From assembly GCF_009859475.1 (NCBI RefSeq), contig NZ_CP044549.1, positions 2,542,001 to 2,606,000 on the forward strand: DNA of 64,000 bases, given 5' to 3'. The first letter of the stretch is position 1. Each line of letters opens with the position of its first letter. Made by a program: the position numbers and the translations under genes. The notes below the pieces were generated by a model. The model was not told the origin of the DNA. It made no database searches and saw only the letters and a program-made list of their open reading frames with translations. Below are positions 36,482 to 48,427 of this stretch, piece by piece. This DNA is from Hydrogenophaga sp. BPS33 (GTDB lineage Bacteria; Pseudomonadota; Gammaproteobacteria; Burkholderiales; Burkholderiaceae_C).

Positions 36482-37273
36482 ATGAACAGCCGACTTCCCT
36501 CCGCCGCACTCGACCTGGGCGATCGCGTTCGCGAGCGCGTGAGCGCCGAAGAGTGGGCCTTGCGCGTCGACCTGGCCGCGGCCTACCGGCTGGTGGCGCA
36601 CTACGCCATGGACGATCTCATCTACAACCACATCTCGGTGCGCGTACCGGGCGAAGATGAGCATTTCCTCATCAACGCCTACGGCCTGATGTACGAAGAG
36701 ATGACCGCCTCCAGCTTGGTCAAGATCGACATGGCCGGCCACTTCGTGGACGAGCCGCCGCACGACTACGGCGTCAACCGCGCGGGGTTCGTGATCCACT
36801 CGGCGGTGCACCACGCCCGGCCCGACGTGGCCTGTGTCATCCACACCCACACGCCAGCGGGCATGGCCGTGTCGGCCCTGGAATGCGGCTTGCTGCCGCT
36901 GACCCAGACCGCGATGTTCTTCGAGCGGGTGCCGATCCACGAATACGAAGGCGTTGCCGTGGACCTGGACGAGCAGGCCCGCATCGTCCGGGACCTGGGC
37001 CCGCACCAGGGCATGATCCTTCGCAACCATGGGCTGCTGACGGTGGGGCCGAGCATCGCCGAGGCCTTTGCCGCCATGTATTGGCTGGAGCGGGCGTGCC
37101 AGGCGCAGCTGAAAGCCATGGCGTGCAATACGCCGTTGAAGACGCCGCCGGACAAGGTGGTGCAGCTCACCAACCACCTGTACAAACCCACGACCCGGCG
37201 GCCCTTTGGCCTGATGGAGTGGCCGGCCTTGCTGCGCATGCTGGACCGGCGCGATCCTTCGTTTCGGGATTGA
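36482..37273 (+). CDS. Class II aldolase/adducin family protein
   Basis: A 263-aa class II aldolase-type protein. Zinc ligands are visible in CVIHTHTPAG (HTH near 120-122) and in RNHGLLTVG (His near 183), and YNHISVRVPG is the phosphate-site segment. The family covers fuculose-phosphate aldolases, decarboxylases and many unassigned members. It lies 15 bp after the Bug gene, so it probably cleaves or decarboxylates the imported compound. Confidence 0.88.
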   Translation: MNSRLPSAALDLGDRVRERVSAEEWALRVDLAAAYRLVAHYAMDDLIYNHISVRVPGEDEHFLINAYGLMYEEMTASSLVKIDMAGHFVDEPPHDYGVNRAGFVIHSAVHHARPDVACVIHTHTPAGMAVSALECGLLPLTQTAMFFERVPIHEYEGVAVDLDEQARIVRDLGPHQGMILRNHGLLTVGPSIAEAFAAMYWLERACQAQLKAMACNTPLKTPPDKVVQLTNHLYKPTTRRPFGLMEWPALLRMLDRRDPSFRD

Positions 37274-37325
37274 GGCGCAACGGGGCGTTCGTTTGCAGCC
37301 AGCTGCCCCGTCCCGGCGCGCTGCC

Positions 37326-37985
37326 TCAGTACGGTCCGACGGCGATCACCGGGGGCTGCAGGCTGCCTCTCTGCGGGTCTTGCAGCGGCGTGTGCGAGAA
37401 AGCGCCGGAATCGGAAGACGGACAAAACTCCTGCATGGCGCGCACCATGCGCTCGACCGCGATCTGCATCTCCGTCTGAGGGCCAGAGGAGGCGGCGGAC
37501 ACCAGCGGCGCGGCCTGGAGTTGTTGGGCGGCTTCGCGCTCGCGCTGCGCCCTCATGCGTTGCGCCTGGACCGAACTCATGCCTACTGTTTCCGCGATCT
37601 CGTGCCACAGCGCCGACCCTGGCCTGAAGGGCTCCGTGATGGGGTGTCCGGCCATGGCCTTTTCCAGGGCGGTGGCATTGGCCGCCAGTGGCTCGAACTT
37701 GTTCGGCTCGGCTGGCGGGAGCGCCGCAGCCAGTGCTTCTGGCGCCATGGCCTGGGCCATCATCTGGCCGAAGGCCGTTCGGGCGGCCGGTGGCGTGGCA
37801 CCCTGTTGCAGCAAGGCTTTGACCTGCCCGTAGTCCCAGCTGGTGCCGTCATCGAAGCGAATGGCGTCGAGTGTGTAGCCTTGCTGCGACCGGCCGTCCT
37901 GCAGGAAGTAGTTTTGTACCGTGACCTGATCGGTGCTGCCGTTGAGCCACACGACCAGGTTATCGCCGCTGCGGCTCACACTCAC
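37326..37985 (-). pseudogene. C-terminal fragment of an RTX-related (haemolysin-type calcium-binding) protein
   Basis: About 220 residues, open at the N-terminal side. The start, VSRSGDNLVVWLNGSTDQVT through IRFDDGTSWD, is the HCBP-related module that normally follows GGxGxD nonapeptide repeats in large secreted RTX proteins. No such repeats and no proper start or ribosome site are present upstream, where the AbiEii-type fragment ends. The rest (about 75-219) is Ala/Gln-rich and unrecognised. No type I secretion genes are nearby. A truncated remnant is the simplest reading; expression from GTG 37985 cannot be excluded. Confidence 0.65.
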
Positions 37986-38017
37986 AGCCAGATGGGCCGA
38001 GGAGCCTGCGGCCGGTA

Positions 38018-38402
38018 TCAGCGATCGCGAGATGGCTGGCCTTTCTTGGGCTCAAAGGCCTCGCGCATGGTCTCCAGCGAGGGCGCACGTTTGAGGAGCG
38101 TTTCGTAGCCCTCGTCGCGCAAGCCCGGTTTGCCGGAGCACAGGCGCATCATCGCGATGTCGTATTTCTGCGGCGCCCCGGCACGTTCAAAAGCGCGCAG
38201 CACTTCAATGGGTTTGAAGTGCTTCTGCTTGAGCAGCAGATACAGGTCGCACCAGTCGCGCGTCTTGGAGCGCTCCGCCGTGACGATGCACTTGAGCCGG
38301 AAGATCTCTGCCAGGCTGGCCACGCGTGGGCCCGGACTTTCCACCGGTTCCAATTGCCTGGCGCTTTCGGGCTCGAGGGCGACGAAGGTGAAGCTAGAGT
38401 GA
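38018..38402 (-). pseudogene. C-terminal fragment of an AbiEii/AbiGii-type nucleotidyltransferase toxin
   Basis: About 125 residues with no start codon, in the same frame as, and directly after, the MFS gene's stop. RVASLAEIFRLKCIVTAERS, followed by KTRDWCDLYLLL, is the conserved core of the AbiEii/DUF1814 toxin C-terminal half, where Lys and Asp act in the nucleotidyltransferase-like fold. The N-terminal catalytic half and any AbiEi antitoxin gene are absent. It is a dead remnant of an abortive-infection/toxin-antitoxin locus. Confidence 0.7.
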
Positions 38403-38404
38403 GC

Positions 38405-39778
38405 TCAGCCCTGATGCCCGCTGAGCTGGCTGCCCGCATCCGTGCGCAGGCGCCAGCACGCCGGAATGGCCAGTGCGCCTACGAACGCCAGGATCACAAA
38501 CGCGATGCTGAAATCCAGCGGCACGGCCTGGGCGCGCCCGGCAGCGCGCGTGGCGAGCGTGACCACCACCGACGAGAGCGAAATGCCGAACATGATCGCC
38601 ATCTGCCACACCATGGTGTTGAGCGTGGTGGCCGCGCCGATGCGCGCGGGCGGCAGCTCGGCGTAGGCGATCGCGGTCACGGCGTTGAACTGGATGGCGC
38701 GCACGAAACCCACGCAGCACACGGTGAGCGCGATGACCCCGAGACCCCAGTACGGACGGAACAGCGCACACACCAGCAGCCCTAGCACGCACAGCGCGCC
38801 GTTGACCAGCATGACGCGCCGGAAACCCCAGCGGCGCAGGATGGTGGTGGTCTGCGTCTTGGTCAACATGGCGACCAGGCCGCTGGCCAGCAGCACCAGG
38901 CCACTTTGCACCGGTGAATAACCCAGGCCGATCTGCAGCATCAGCGGTAGCAGGAACGGCAGTGAACCAAAGCCCATGCGCAACAGCGAGCCCGACCAGA
39001 ACGAGGCCGCGAAGGTGGGCACGCGCAGCAAAGAGAAATCGAGCATGGGCAGGGTGGCGCGGTGGTTGCGCCAGACGTAGGCCAGCGCCAGCAGGCCCGT
39101 GGGCAGCAGCCACACCAACTGGTCCATGTGCTGGACGCGCAGGCCTTCGAGCACCACGATGGCACTGCCCAGCGTGCCGCCCAGCAGCAGCCAGGACAGC
39201 AGGTCGAAGCGGCCGTCCGAAGGCTGGCGGATCTGCGGCAGGGAGCGTGCCGCGCCGATGAAGCACAGCAGCGCGATCGGCACGTTGATGAGGAAGATCC
39301 AGTGCCAGGACAGCCAGGTGGTGATCAGTCCACCCAGTGGCGGCCCCAGCATCGGCCCCAGCATGGCCATGGTGATCATCCAGGCCAGGGCATTCACGAG
39401 TTGCGGTTTGGGCGTGACGTGCACGATGGATGTGCGCCCCACCGGCACCATGAGCGCGGCGGATGCGCCTTGCACCGCGCGTGCGGCCACCAGCATCGAC
39501 AGGTTCTGGGCCAGCGCGCACATCACCGAGCTGAGCGCGAACAGCACGATGGCCCACTGGAACACGGTGCGCGTGCCAAAGCGCGAGGCCAGCCGGTCGC
39601 CGGCCGGAATGAAGGTGATGCTGCACAGCAGGTACACCGTCATCGTGAGGTTCAGGCTCAGCGGCGCCACGCCCAGTTCGGCGGCGATGTCGGGAATGGC
39701 CGGCGCGATGATGGTCGAGTCCAGTTGCTCCATGAAGAAGGCCAGGCCCACGGTGAGGGGGAGCAGTCGGTTGCTCAT
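38405..39778 (-). CDS. MFS transporter, DHA2 (EmrB/QacA-like) family
   Basis: A 457-aa inner-membrane transporter with 12-14 predicted hydrophobic segments. MEQLDSTIIAPAIPDIAAEL in the first helix (motif D1 of DHA2) and DRLASRFGTR in the loop after helix 2 (motif A) place it with drug:H+ antiporters. The gene begins 7 bp after the gamma-glutamyltransferase stop, so the two are probably cotranscribed. The substrate cannot be inferred. Its stop is immediately followed by the AbiEii-type fragment. Confidence 0.9.
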   Translation of the reverse strand: MSNRLLPLTVGLAFFMEQLDSTIIAPAIPDIAAELGVAPLSLNLTMTVYLLCSITFIPAGDRLASRFGTRTVFQWAIVLFALSSVMCALAQNLSMLVAARAVQGASAALMVPVGRTSIVHVTPKPQLVNALAWMITMAMLGPMLGPPLGGLITTWLSWHWIFLINVPIALLCFIGAARSLPQIRQPSDGRFDLLSWLLLGGTLGSAIVVLEGLRVQHMDQLVWLLPTGLLALAYVWRNHRATLPMLDFSLLRVPTFAASFWSGSLLRMGFGSLPFLLPLMLQIGLGYSPVQSGLVLLASGLVAMLTKTQTTTILRRWGFRRVMLVNGALCVLGLLVCALFRPYWGLGVIALTVCCVGFVRAIQFNAVTAIAYAELPPARIGAATTLNTMVWQMAIMFGISLSSVVVTLATRAAGRAQAVPLDFSIAFVILAFVGALAIPACWRLRTDAGSQLSGHQG

Positions 39779-39785
39779 GGGTGGC

Positions 39786-41393
<1,608 letters not shown>

Positions 41394-41465
41394 AGCAAAC
41401 CTGTTTTCAAAGACGAACAAACATGACCGGAGCGCGTGTCCCATTCCAGAAACGCCGCGGAACTG

Positions 41466-41531
41466 GCTTTGCCAGGCCGCAGGCGTTGCCCCCTGGGGGG
41501 TGACGGCCCAGGTGGGCCGGCGCGGGGGGAG
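41466..41531 (-). repeat. G-rich intergenic repeat element beside the aldehyde dehydrogenase stop
   Basis: CCCCCTGGGGGG, then GCCCAGGTGGGCC (palindromic GGCCCACCTGGGC on the other strand), then GCGCGGGGGG, ending at the stop codon of the aldehyde dehydrogenase gene. The composition and position next to a stop codon resemble the two longer repeats at 52764 and 60611. The 138-bp gap holds no gene. Confidence 0.55.
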
Positions 41532-42998
41532 TCATTTCACCCCGACGCAGAGGTATTTGATTTCTACGTAATCGTCCATGCCATGGTGCGAGCCCTCGCG
41601 CCCCAGGCCCGACTGCTTCACGCCGCCAAAGGGCACGTGCTCGCTGGCGATGATGCCCACGTTGATGCCCACCATGCCGTACTCCAGCGCTTCGCTCACG
41701 CGGGTGATGCGGCCGATGTCGCGGCTGTAGAAATAACTCGCCAGCCCGAACTCGGTGGCGTTGGCCGCGTCGATCGCATCCTGTTCGGTCTTGAAGCGGA
41801 ACACGGGTGCGAAGGGGCCGAAGGTTTCTTCCTTCGCGCACAGCATGTCGCTGGTGGCCTCGGCCACCACGGTCGGCTCGAAGAACTGGCCTTCCAGTTT
41901 CTTGCCGCCGGTGAGCACCTGGCCGCCCTTGGCCACGGCGTCTTCCACATGCCGCTGCACCTTGGCCACGGCCGCGTCTTCGATCAGCGGGCCTTGCACC
42001 ACGCCTTCGGTGAAACCGTTGCCCACCTTCATGGCCTTGACCTTGGCGGCGAACTTCTGCACGAAGGCGTCGTACACGCCGTCCTGCACGTAGAGGCGGT
42101 TGGCGCACACGCAGGTCTGGCCGGCGTTGCGGTACTTGCTGGCGATGGCGCCGTCCACCGCCGAATCGATGTCGGCGTCGTCGAAGACGATGAAGGGCGC
42201 GTTGCCGCCCAGCTCCAGCGAGAGCTTCTTGATCGTCGGCGCGCACTGCGCCATGAGGATGCGGCCCACTTCGGTGGAGCCGGTGAAGCTCAGGTGGCGC
42301 ACCACGTCGCTCTCGCACAGCACCTTGCCCACGGCGCTGCTGTGGTCGGTGGTGATGACGTTGAAGACGCCGGCCGGTATGCCGGCGCGGATGGCGAGCT
42401 CGGCGGCGGCCAGGGCGGTCAGCGGTGTGAGCTCGGCGGGTTTGATGATCACCGGGCAGCCGGCGGCCAGCGCGGGCGCCACCTTGCGCGTGATCATCGC
42501 CAATGGGAAGTTCCACGGCGTGATGGCCGCGCACACGCCGATCGGCTGCTTGAGCACCATGAGGCGGCGGTTGTTGTCGAAGGTGGGCAGGGTCTCGCCG
42601 TTGACGCGCTTGGCTTCTTCGGCGAACCACTCCACGAAGCTCGCGCCATAGGCCACCTCGCCCTTGGCTTCGGGCAGGGGCTTGCCTTGTTCGGCGGTCA
42701 TGAGGCGGCCCAGGTCGTCCTGGTTCGCCATCAGCAGGTCGTACCACTTGCGCAGGATCTGGCTGCGTTCCTTGGCGGTCTTGCCGCGCCAGGCCGGCCA
42801 GGCGGCGTTGGCCGCGGCAATGGCGGCTTGGGCGTCTTGCGGGCCGAGGTTGGCCACGTCGGCCAGCTTCTGGCCGGTGGCGGGGTCGAGCACGTCGAAG
42901 CGGCTGCTGCCGGGGAGCCACTGTCCGTTGACCAGACCGTCGGTCTTGAGCAGGGTGGGGTCCTTGAGTTGGGCCAGGGGGGAGGTCTTCATGTCCAT
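41532..42998 (-). CDS. gabD: NAD(P)-dependent succinate-semialdehyde dehydrogenase
   Basis: A 488-aa aldehyde dehydrogenase. [20 protein letters not shown] is the coenzyme region, [11 protein letters not shown] holds the general-base Glu (near 262), and [11 protein letters not shown] holds the nucleophile Cys (near 296). The [29 protein letters not shown] pattern is that of GabD-type succinate- or glutarate-semialdehyde dehydrogenases. GGAGCC lies just before ATG 42998. It stands alone, divergent from alaS. The exact semialdehyde is not certain. Confidence 0.88.
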   Translation of the reverse strand: MDMKTSPLAQLKDPTLLKTDGLVNGQWLPGSSRFDVLDPATGQKLADVANLGPQDAQAAIAAANAAWPAWRGKTAKERSQILRKWYDLLMANQDDLGRLMTAEQGKPLPEAKGEVAYGASFVEWFAEEAKRVNGETLPTFDNNRRLMVLKQPIGVCAAITPWNFPLAMITRKVAPALAAGCPVIIKPAELTPLTALAAAELAIRAGIPAGVFNVITTDHSSAVGKVLCESDVVRHLSFTGSTEVGRILMAQCAPTIKKLSLELGGNAPFIVFDDADIDSAVDGAIASKYRNAGQTCVCANRLYVQDGVYDAFVQKFAAKVKAMKVGNGFTEGVVQGPLIEDAAVAKVQRHVEDAVAKGGQVLTGGKKLEGQFFEPTVVAEATSDMLCAKEETFGPFAPVFRFKTEQDAIDAANATEFGLASYFYSRDIGRITRVSEALEYGMVGINVGIIASEHVPFGGVKQSGLGREGSHHGMDDYVEIKYLCVGVK

Positions 42999-43150
42999 GG
43001 GGGCTCCATCAATGTCATGCCGGAGAAAAGAGGCCGTTGCGGCCGATTTTGCCGCTCCCGGGCCGGGGGCAGCCGGCATGTTGGAAAATACCCGGTTTCG
43101 CGCGCGCGAGCGCCGCACTGCATTTCTACCGACGAACCCACAAGGCCAAC

Positions 43151-45775
43151 ATGACCCGCCCCGCTGTTTCCGTTGCCGACATCCGCAAGACCTTCCTGGA
43201 TTTCTTCGCCTCCAAGGGCCACACCGTGGTGGCGTCCAGCCCGCTGGTGCCCGGCAACGACCCCACGCTGATGTTCACCAACTCCGGCATGGTGCAGTTC
43301 AAGGACGTGTTCCTGGGCGCCGACAAGCGCCCCTACGTGCGCGCCGCCTCGGTGCAGGCCTGCCTGCGTGCCGGCGGCAAGCACAACGACCTGGAGAACG
43401 TGGGCTACACCGCGCGCCACCACACCTTCTTCGAGATGCTGGGCAATTGGTCGTTTGGCGACTATTTCAAGCGCGAGTCGCTCAAGTGGGGCTGGGAGCT
43501 ACTCACCGAGGTGTACAAGCTGCCCGCCGAGAAGCTGCTGGCCACGGTGTACATCGACGATGACGAGGCCTACGACATCTGGACGAAAGAGATCGGCCTG
43601 CCGCCCGAGCGCGTGATCCGCATCGGCGACAACAAGGGCGGCAAGTACAAGAGCGACAACTTCTGGATGATGGCCGACACCGGCCCCTGCGGTCCCTGCT
43701 CGGAAATCTTCTACGACCACGGCGACCACATTCCCGGCGGCCCGCCCGGCAGCCCCGAGGAAGACGGCGACCGTTTCATCGAGATCTGGAACCACGTGTT
43801 CATGCAGTTCGACATGAAGGAAGACGGCAGCGTGGTGAAGCTGCCCGCGCCCTGCGTGGACACCGGCATGGGCCTGGAGCGCCTGGCCGCCATCCTGCAG
43901 CACGTGCACAGCAACTACGAAATCGACATCTTCGATGCGCTCATCAAGGCCGCCGCGCGCGAGACGCACATCAGCGACTTGAGCAACCCCTCGCTCAAGG
44001 TGATCGCCGACCACATCCGCGCCACCGCCTTCCTGGTGAGCGACGGCGTCATCCCGAGCAACGAAGGCCGGGGTTACGTGCAGCGCCGCATCGTGCGCCG
44101 CGCCATCCGCCATGGCTACAAGCTGGGCCAGAAGACGCCGTTCTTCCACAAGCTGGTGCCCGATCTGGTGAAGATGATGGGCGCGGCGTACCCGAACCTG
44201 GCCAGCCAGGCCGAGCGCATCACCGAGGTGCTCAAGGCCGAGGAAGAGCGCTTCTACGAAACGCTGGCCAACGGCATGGAAATTCTCGACGCGGCCCTGG
44301 CTGGTGGCGCAAAGGTGCTGCCCGGCGACGTGGCCTTCAAGCTGCACGACACCTACGGCTTCCCGCTCGACCTCTCGGGCGACGTGTGCCGCGAGCGTGG
44401 CCTGTCGGTGGACGAAGCCGGCTTCCACGCCGCCATGGAAAAGCAGAAGGCGGCAGGCCGAGCGGCCGGCAAGTTCAAGATGGACCGCGCGCTGGAATAC
44501 GGCGGCGCGGGCAACCTCTTCACCGGCTACGAACAACTGGCTGCGCCCGCCCGCGTGCTGGCGCTGTACCACGAAGGCGCCGCCGTGCAGCAGCTCACCG
44601 AAGGCCAGAGTGGCGTGGTGGTGCTCGACAACACGCCGTTCTATTCGGAAAGCGGTGGCCAGGTGGGAGACGCCGGCGTGCTGAGCGCCGAGGGCGTGCA
44701 GTTCGGCGTGGAAGACACGCAGAAGATCAAGGCCGACGTGTTCGGCCACCATGGGGTTCAGACCCAGGGCACGCTCAAGGTGGGCGATGCGGTGAGCGCA
44801 CAGGTCGATGTGGCGCGCCGCCAGGCCACCATGCGCAACCACAGCGTGACCCACCTGATGCACAAGGCCTTGCGCGAGGTGCTGGGCGCGCACGTGCAGC
44901 AGAAGGGATCGCTGGTCGATGCCGACAAGACCCGCTTTGACTTCACGCACAACGCGCCGGTGAGCGAGGCGCAGATCGCCGAGATCGAAAAGCGCGTGAA
45001 CGCCGAGATCCTGGCCAACGCCGAGACGCTGGCGCGCGTGATGGACATCGAAGCCGCGCAGGCCACCGGCGCGGTGATGCTGTTCGGCGAGAAGTACGGC
45101 GACACCGTGCGCGTGCTCGACATCGGCAGCAGCCGCGAGCTCTGCGGCGGCACGCACGTGGGCCGCACGGGCGACATCGGCCTGTTCAAGATCGTCTCCG
45201 AAAGCGGCGTGGCCGCCGGCGTGCGCCGGGTCGAGGGCATCACCGGTGCCAACGCGCTGGCCTATCTGCAGCAGGTGGAAAGTGCCCTGCACCAGGCCGC
45301 CGGCAGCCTGAAAGCCCCTGTGGCCGAACTGCAGACGCGCATTGTGCAAACCCTGGAGCAGGTGAAGGCGCTGGAGAAGGAAGTGGCCGCGCTCAAGGGC
45401 AAGCTGGCGTCGAGCCAGGGCGACGAGCTGGTGGCGCAAGCGGTGGACGTGAAAGGCCTCAAGGTGCTGGCGGCCGTGCTCAACGGTGCCGATGCCAAGA
45501 CCTTGCGCGACACGCTGGACAAGCTCAAGGACAAGCTCAAGACCGCCGCCATCGTGCTCGCCACAGTCGACGGTTCCAAGGTGCAATTGGCCGCTGGCGT
45601 CACCGCCGACAGCATGGGCAAGGTCAAGGCCGGCGAGCTGGTGAACTTCGTGGCCCAGCAAGTGGGTGGCAAGGGCGGCGGCAAGCCCGACATGGCCATG
45701 GCCGGTGGCACAGATGCGAGTGGGCTGCCGGCAGCACTGAAGTCGGTGCAAGGCTGGGTCACCGAGCGGCTGTAA
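43151..45775 (+). CDS. alaS: Alanine--tRNA ligase
   Basis: An 874-aa class II synthetase with all domains: aminoacylation core (1-440, opening [17 protein letters not shown]), editing domain with [11 protein letters not shown] and [13 protein letters not shown] zinc/editing residues, and the C-Ala dimerisation/tRNA-binding domain (about 740-874). ATG 43151 matches the usual N-terminus (about four residues before the conserved [10 protein letters not shown]). It is convergent with the pseudouridine synthase gene. Confidence 0.98.
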   Translation: MTRPAVSVADIRKTFLDFFASKGHTVVASSPLVPGNDPTLMFTNSGMVQFKDVFLGADKRPYVRAASVQACLRAGGKHNDLENVGYTARHHTFFEMLGNWSFGDYFKRESLKWGWELLTEVYKLPAEKLLATVYIDDDEAYDIWTKEIGLPPERVIRIGDNKGGKYKSDNFWMMADTGPCGPCSEIFYDHGDHIPGGPPGSPEEDGDRFIEIWNHVFMQFDMKEDGSVVKLPAPCVDTGMGLERLAAILQHVHSNYEIDIFDALIKAAARETHISDLSNPSLKVIADHIRATAFLVSDGVIPSNEGRGYVQRRIVRRAIRHGYKLGQKTPFFHKLVPDLVKMMGAAYPNLASQAERITEVLKAEEERFYETLANGMEILDAALAGGAKVLPGDVAFKLHDTYGFPLDLSGDVCRERGLSVDEAGFHAAMEKQKAAGRAAGKFKMDRALEYGGAGNLFTGYEQLAAPARVLALYHEGAAVQQLTEGQSGVVVLDNTPFYSESGGQVGDAGVLSAEGVQFGVEDTQKIKADVFGHHGVQTQGTLKVGDAVSAQVDVARRQATMRNHSVTHLMHKALREVLGAHVQQKGSLVDADKTRFDFTHNAPVSEAQIAEIEKRVNAEILANAETLARVMDIEAAQATGAVMLFGEKYGDTVRVLDIGSSRELCGGTHVGRTGDIGLFKIVSESGVAAGVRRVEGITGANALAYLQQVESALHQAAGSLKAPVAELQTRIVQTLEQVKALEKEVAALKGKLASSQGDELVAQAVDVKGLKVLAAVLNGADAKTLRDTLDKLKDKLKTAAIVLATVDGSKVQLAAGVTADSMGKVKAGELVNFVAQQVGGKGGGKPDMAMAGGTDASGLPAALKSVQGWVTERL

Positions 45776-45814
45776 GCCTCGCGGCTTCGACGCTCCGGCG
45801 GGCGCTGTGCAGGT

Positions 45815-46744
45815 CTACAGGGGCCAGTCCAGCGCCCGTTGGCTTTCAAAGGCCCGTGCGTCACCGGTCACCGGATCGGTGAAGGCGATGGACCGCGCCA
45901 GCAGGCGCAGCGGGTTCGCAAAGTCTTCCGCTTCCTGTGGCCCGCGCAGCACCTCTGGGTAGAACTGGTCGCCCACGATCGGCAGGCCCAACGCGTTCAT
46001 GTGCACGCGCAGCTGGTGGCGCTTGCCCGTCACAGGTTCGAGCCGGTAGCGCGCCCAGCCGCCTTGTGCTTCCAACAGGTCCAGGTGCGTCTCGCTGTTG
46101 GGCTCGCCCGGGGTCTCGTTCATGCGGAAGAACGCGTCGTGTGCCTCTTCGATGCGGCTGCGGCGCAGCAGGGGCCAGGTTCGGGTGGCGTCGAAGCGTG
46201 CGATGGCCTGGTACACCTTGTGCACGGCGCGGTCGCGGAACAGCGCCTGGTACGCCGCGCGCTCTTCGGGCCGCACGCTGAACACCACCAGTCCGGCCGT
46301 CTCGCGGTCGATGCGGTGGATGGGGCTGAGCGTGTCGATGCCGAGCCGGTTCTTCAAACGCACCAGCAGGCTTTGCTGCACGTAGCGGCCGGTGGGCGTG
46401 ACCGGCAGGAAGTGCGGCTTGTCGGCCACAAGCAGGTGCTCGTCCCGGAACACGATGGTTTCCTCGAACGGCACTTCAGGTTCGTGTTCGAGCTCGCGGT
46501 AGTAGTAGAGGCGAATGCCTGGGGTGAAGCGCGCATCGGGCAGCAATGCCTGGCCCAGGTCGTCGAGCACCTCGCCGCGCGCCATGCGTTGTTCCCAGTG
46601 GTCGCGCGGGACGGCGGGCAGGCGCTCGGCCAGGAAGTCGATCAGCAGCGCCCAGGGCGCGGGCTTGTCGTAAGGCAGCGCGACACAACTCGCAGAGACG
46701 CCCTTGCGCGACGGGATGGCGGGGTTCTTCGGCGGGCGGGCCAT
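45815..46744 (-). CDS. RluA-family RNA pseudouridine synthase
   Basis: A 309-aa pseudouridine synthase. The catalytic Asp is in HRIDRETAGLV (near 145) and VTGKRHQLRVHMNALGLPIV is the conserved RluA motif. An S4-like N-terminal segment is degenerate. The target RNA cannot be named; the sequence is of the RluA/RluC superfamily with a substrate-specific N-terminus. It is the last gene of a run with trmB and gluQRS (23-bp gap), all RNA-modification functions. Confidence 0.88.
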   Translation of the reverse strand: MARPPKNPAIPSRKGVSASCVALPYDKPAPWALLIDFLAERLPAVPRDHWEQRMARGEVLDDLGQALLPDARFTPGIRLYYYRELEHEPEVPFEETIVFRDEHLLVADKPHFLPVTPTGRYVQQSLLVRLKNRLGIDTLSPIHRIDRETAGLVVFSVRPEERAAYQALFRDRAVHKVYQAIARFDATRTWPLLRRSRIEEAHDAFFRMNETPGEPNSETHLDLLEAQGGWARYRLEPVTGKRHQLRVHMNALGLPIVGDQFYPEVLRGPQEAEDFANPLRLLARSIAFTDPVTGDARAFESQRALDWPL

Positions 46745-46767
46745 GGCGGCCTACGCAAGGCGCGCGC

Positions 46768-47496
46768 TCAAGCGCGGCGAAACACGAGGTCCCACACGCC
46801 GTGGCCGAGCTTCAGGCCCCGGTTCTCGAACTTGGTGAGCGGGCGGTAGCCGGGCTTCTCCACGAAGCCCGTGCCACCGGGCGCTGCGGTGTTCTGCAGC
46901 AGCGGTTCGGCGCTGAGCACCTCCAGCATCTGCTGCGCGTAGGGCTCCCAGTCGGTGGCCAGGTGCAGGTAGCCGCCGGGCTTGAGGTGGCGCGCCAGGC
47001 GGTTCACGAATGGTCCCTGGATGAGGCGGCGCTTGTGGTGGCGGCTCTTGTGCCAGGGGTCGGGAAAGAAGATGTGCACGCCATCGAGCGAGGCCTCGCC
47101 CAGCATGTGGTCCAGCACCTCGACCGCGTCGTGGCGCACGATGCGGATGTTCTCCAGCCCCTGTTCGCCCACCAGCTTGAGCAGCGCGCCCACGCCCGGT
47201 TCGTGCACCTCGCAACACAGGAAGTTGTCCTGCGGCCGCAGGGCGGCGATGTGCGCCGTGGCGTTGCCCATGCCAAAGCCGATTTCCATGACGAGCGGGG
47301 CGTCACGGCCAAAGGCGGTCGTGGCGTCGAACGCGCCGGGCGTGTAGTTCAGCAGAAAGCGCGGGCCGTGTTGCTCCAAGGCGCGCGCCTGGCCGGGCCC
47401 CACGCGGCCGGTGCGCAGCACATAGCTCTTGATTTCGCGCAGGTGGGTGGTGTCGCTGGGCGGGGTGCGCGGCTGCGCGTGGCGGGGGTCGGTCAT
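46768..47496 (-). CDS. trmB: tRNA (guanine-N7-)-methyltransferase
   Basis: A 242-aa SAM-dependent enzyme that methylates G46 of tRNAs. The SAM motif is [14 protein letters not shown] (near 72-85), [13 protein letters not shown] follows, and the substrate-site signature is [17 protein letters not shown] (near 150-166). Length is normal. It lies 43 bp after gluQRS on the same strand. Confidence 0.95.
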   Translation of the reverse strand: MTDPRHAQPRTPPSDTTHLREIKSYVLRTGRVGPGQARALEQHGPRFLLNYTPGAFDATTAFGRDAPLVMEIGFGMGNATAHIAALRPQDNFLCCEVHEPGVGALLKLVGEQGLENIRIVRHDAVEVLDHMLGEASLDGVHIFFPDPWHKSRHHKRRLIQGPFVNRLARHLKPGGYLHLATDWEPYAQQMLEVLSAEPLLQNTAAPGGTGFVEKPGYRPLTKFENRGLKLGHGVWDLVFRRA

Positions 47497-47539
47497 GAAA
47501 GAAGACGGCGGAGGCGTTCGGTCGGCGAAGGGACGGATT

Positions 47540-48427
47540 TTAGGCGTCCCACGCGGCTGTCCAATGCGCCAGCGCCTGCGCCACGGTGGCGCCCCGCGTG
47601 GCGGGCGGCAGCCCCAGGGCGCGCGCGGCCCGCTCCAGCGCGGCGAGTGGCTCGCCCAGGTCCAGCGCCTGCGCGCCGTTCTGCTTGCTCAGTTTCTCGC
47701 CGTTGTTCCCCAGCACGAGTGGCGTGTGCAGGTACAGCGGCGTGGGCAGGCCGAGCGCGCGCTGCAGCAGGATCTGGCGCGCGGTGTTGTCGGCCAGGTC
47801 CTCGCCGCGCACCACGTGGGTAATGCCTTGCGCCGCGTCGTCCACCACCACGGCCAACTGGTAGGCCCAGAGGCCGTCGGCGCGCTTGAGCACGAAGTCG
47901 CCGACCTCGGTGGCCACGTTCTGCTGTTGCGCGCCCAGGCGGCGGTCGAACCAGTGCAGGCGTCCCACGTGGCCGACTTCGAAGCGCCAGGCCCTGGCCG
48001 GTTTGCCTTGCAGACCGCCGTGCTCCGGGCGGCAGGTGCCGGGGTAGACCGCGCTGTGGTGGCGCTCGCGTGTGATGCCACGCGCCAGCAAGGCGGCCTC
48101 GATGTCCTTGCGCGAACAGGCGCAGGGGTAGACATCGCCATGCTCGGCCAGCGCGTCGAGCGCGGCCTGGTAGTGCGCGCCGCGCTGCGATTGGTGCAGC
48201 ACGGCTTCGTCGCTTACCAGGCCGCAGGTGGCGAGTTGCTCCAGGATGAGCCGGTCCGCGCCCGGCACGCAGCGCGGTGTGTCCACGTCTTCGATGCGCA
48301 CGACCCAGGTGCCGCGATGCGCGCGCGCATCGAGCCAGCTGGCGAGTGCCGCGACGAGAGAGCCCGCGTGCAGCGGGCCGGTGGGGGAGGGGGCGAAACG
48401 GCCCCTGTATGGGCCGCGTGGGTTCAT
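47540..48427 (-). CDS. gluQ: Glutamyl-Q tRNA(Asp) synthetase
   Basis: A 295-aa paralogue of the GluRS catalytic domain that attaches glutamate to queuosine in tRNA-Asp. [17 protein letters not shown] is the HIGH-type region, zinc ligands come from CACSRKD and the later YPGTC, and KLSKQNGA is the KMSKS-type loop. The anticodon-binding domain of GluRS is absent, as expected. Its ATG overlaps the stop of the preceding oxidoreductase gene (ATGA), so translation is probably coupled. Confidence 0.95.
   Translation of the reverse strand: MNPRGPYRGRFAPSPTGPLHAGSLVAALASWLDARAHRGTWVVRIEDVDTPRCVPGADRLILEQLATCGLVSDEAVLHQSQRGAHYQAALDALAEHGDVYPCACSRKDIEAALLARGITRERHHSAVYPGTCRPEHGGLQGKPARAWRFEVGHVGRLHWFDRRLGAQQQNVATEVGDFVLKRADGLWAYQLAVVVDDAAQGITHVVRGEDLADNTARQILLQRALGLPTPLYLHTPLVLGNNGEKLSKQNGAQALDLGEPLAALERAARALGLPPATRGATVAQALAHWTAAWDA

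Noticed and set aside
38844..39600. Possible frameshift in the MFS gene suggested by competing open frames
   Set aside because: One frame is continuous from 39778 to 38405 with the expected helices and motifs; the other frames are shadows.
43499..45751. 750-aa minus-strand frame opposite alaS
   Set aside because: Shadow of alaS, caused by GC-rich third positions.
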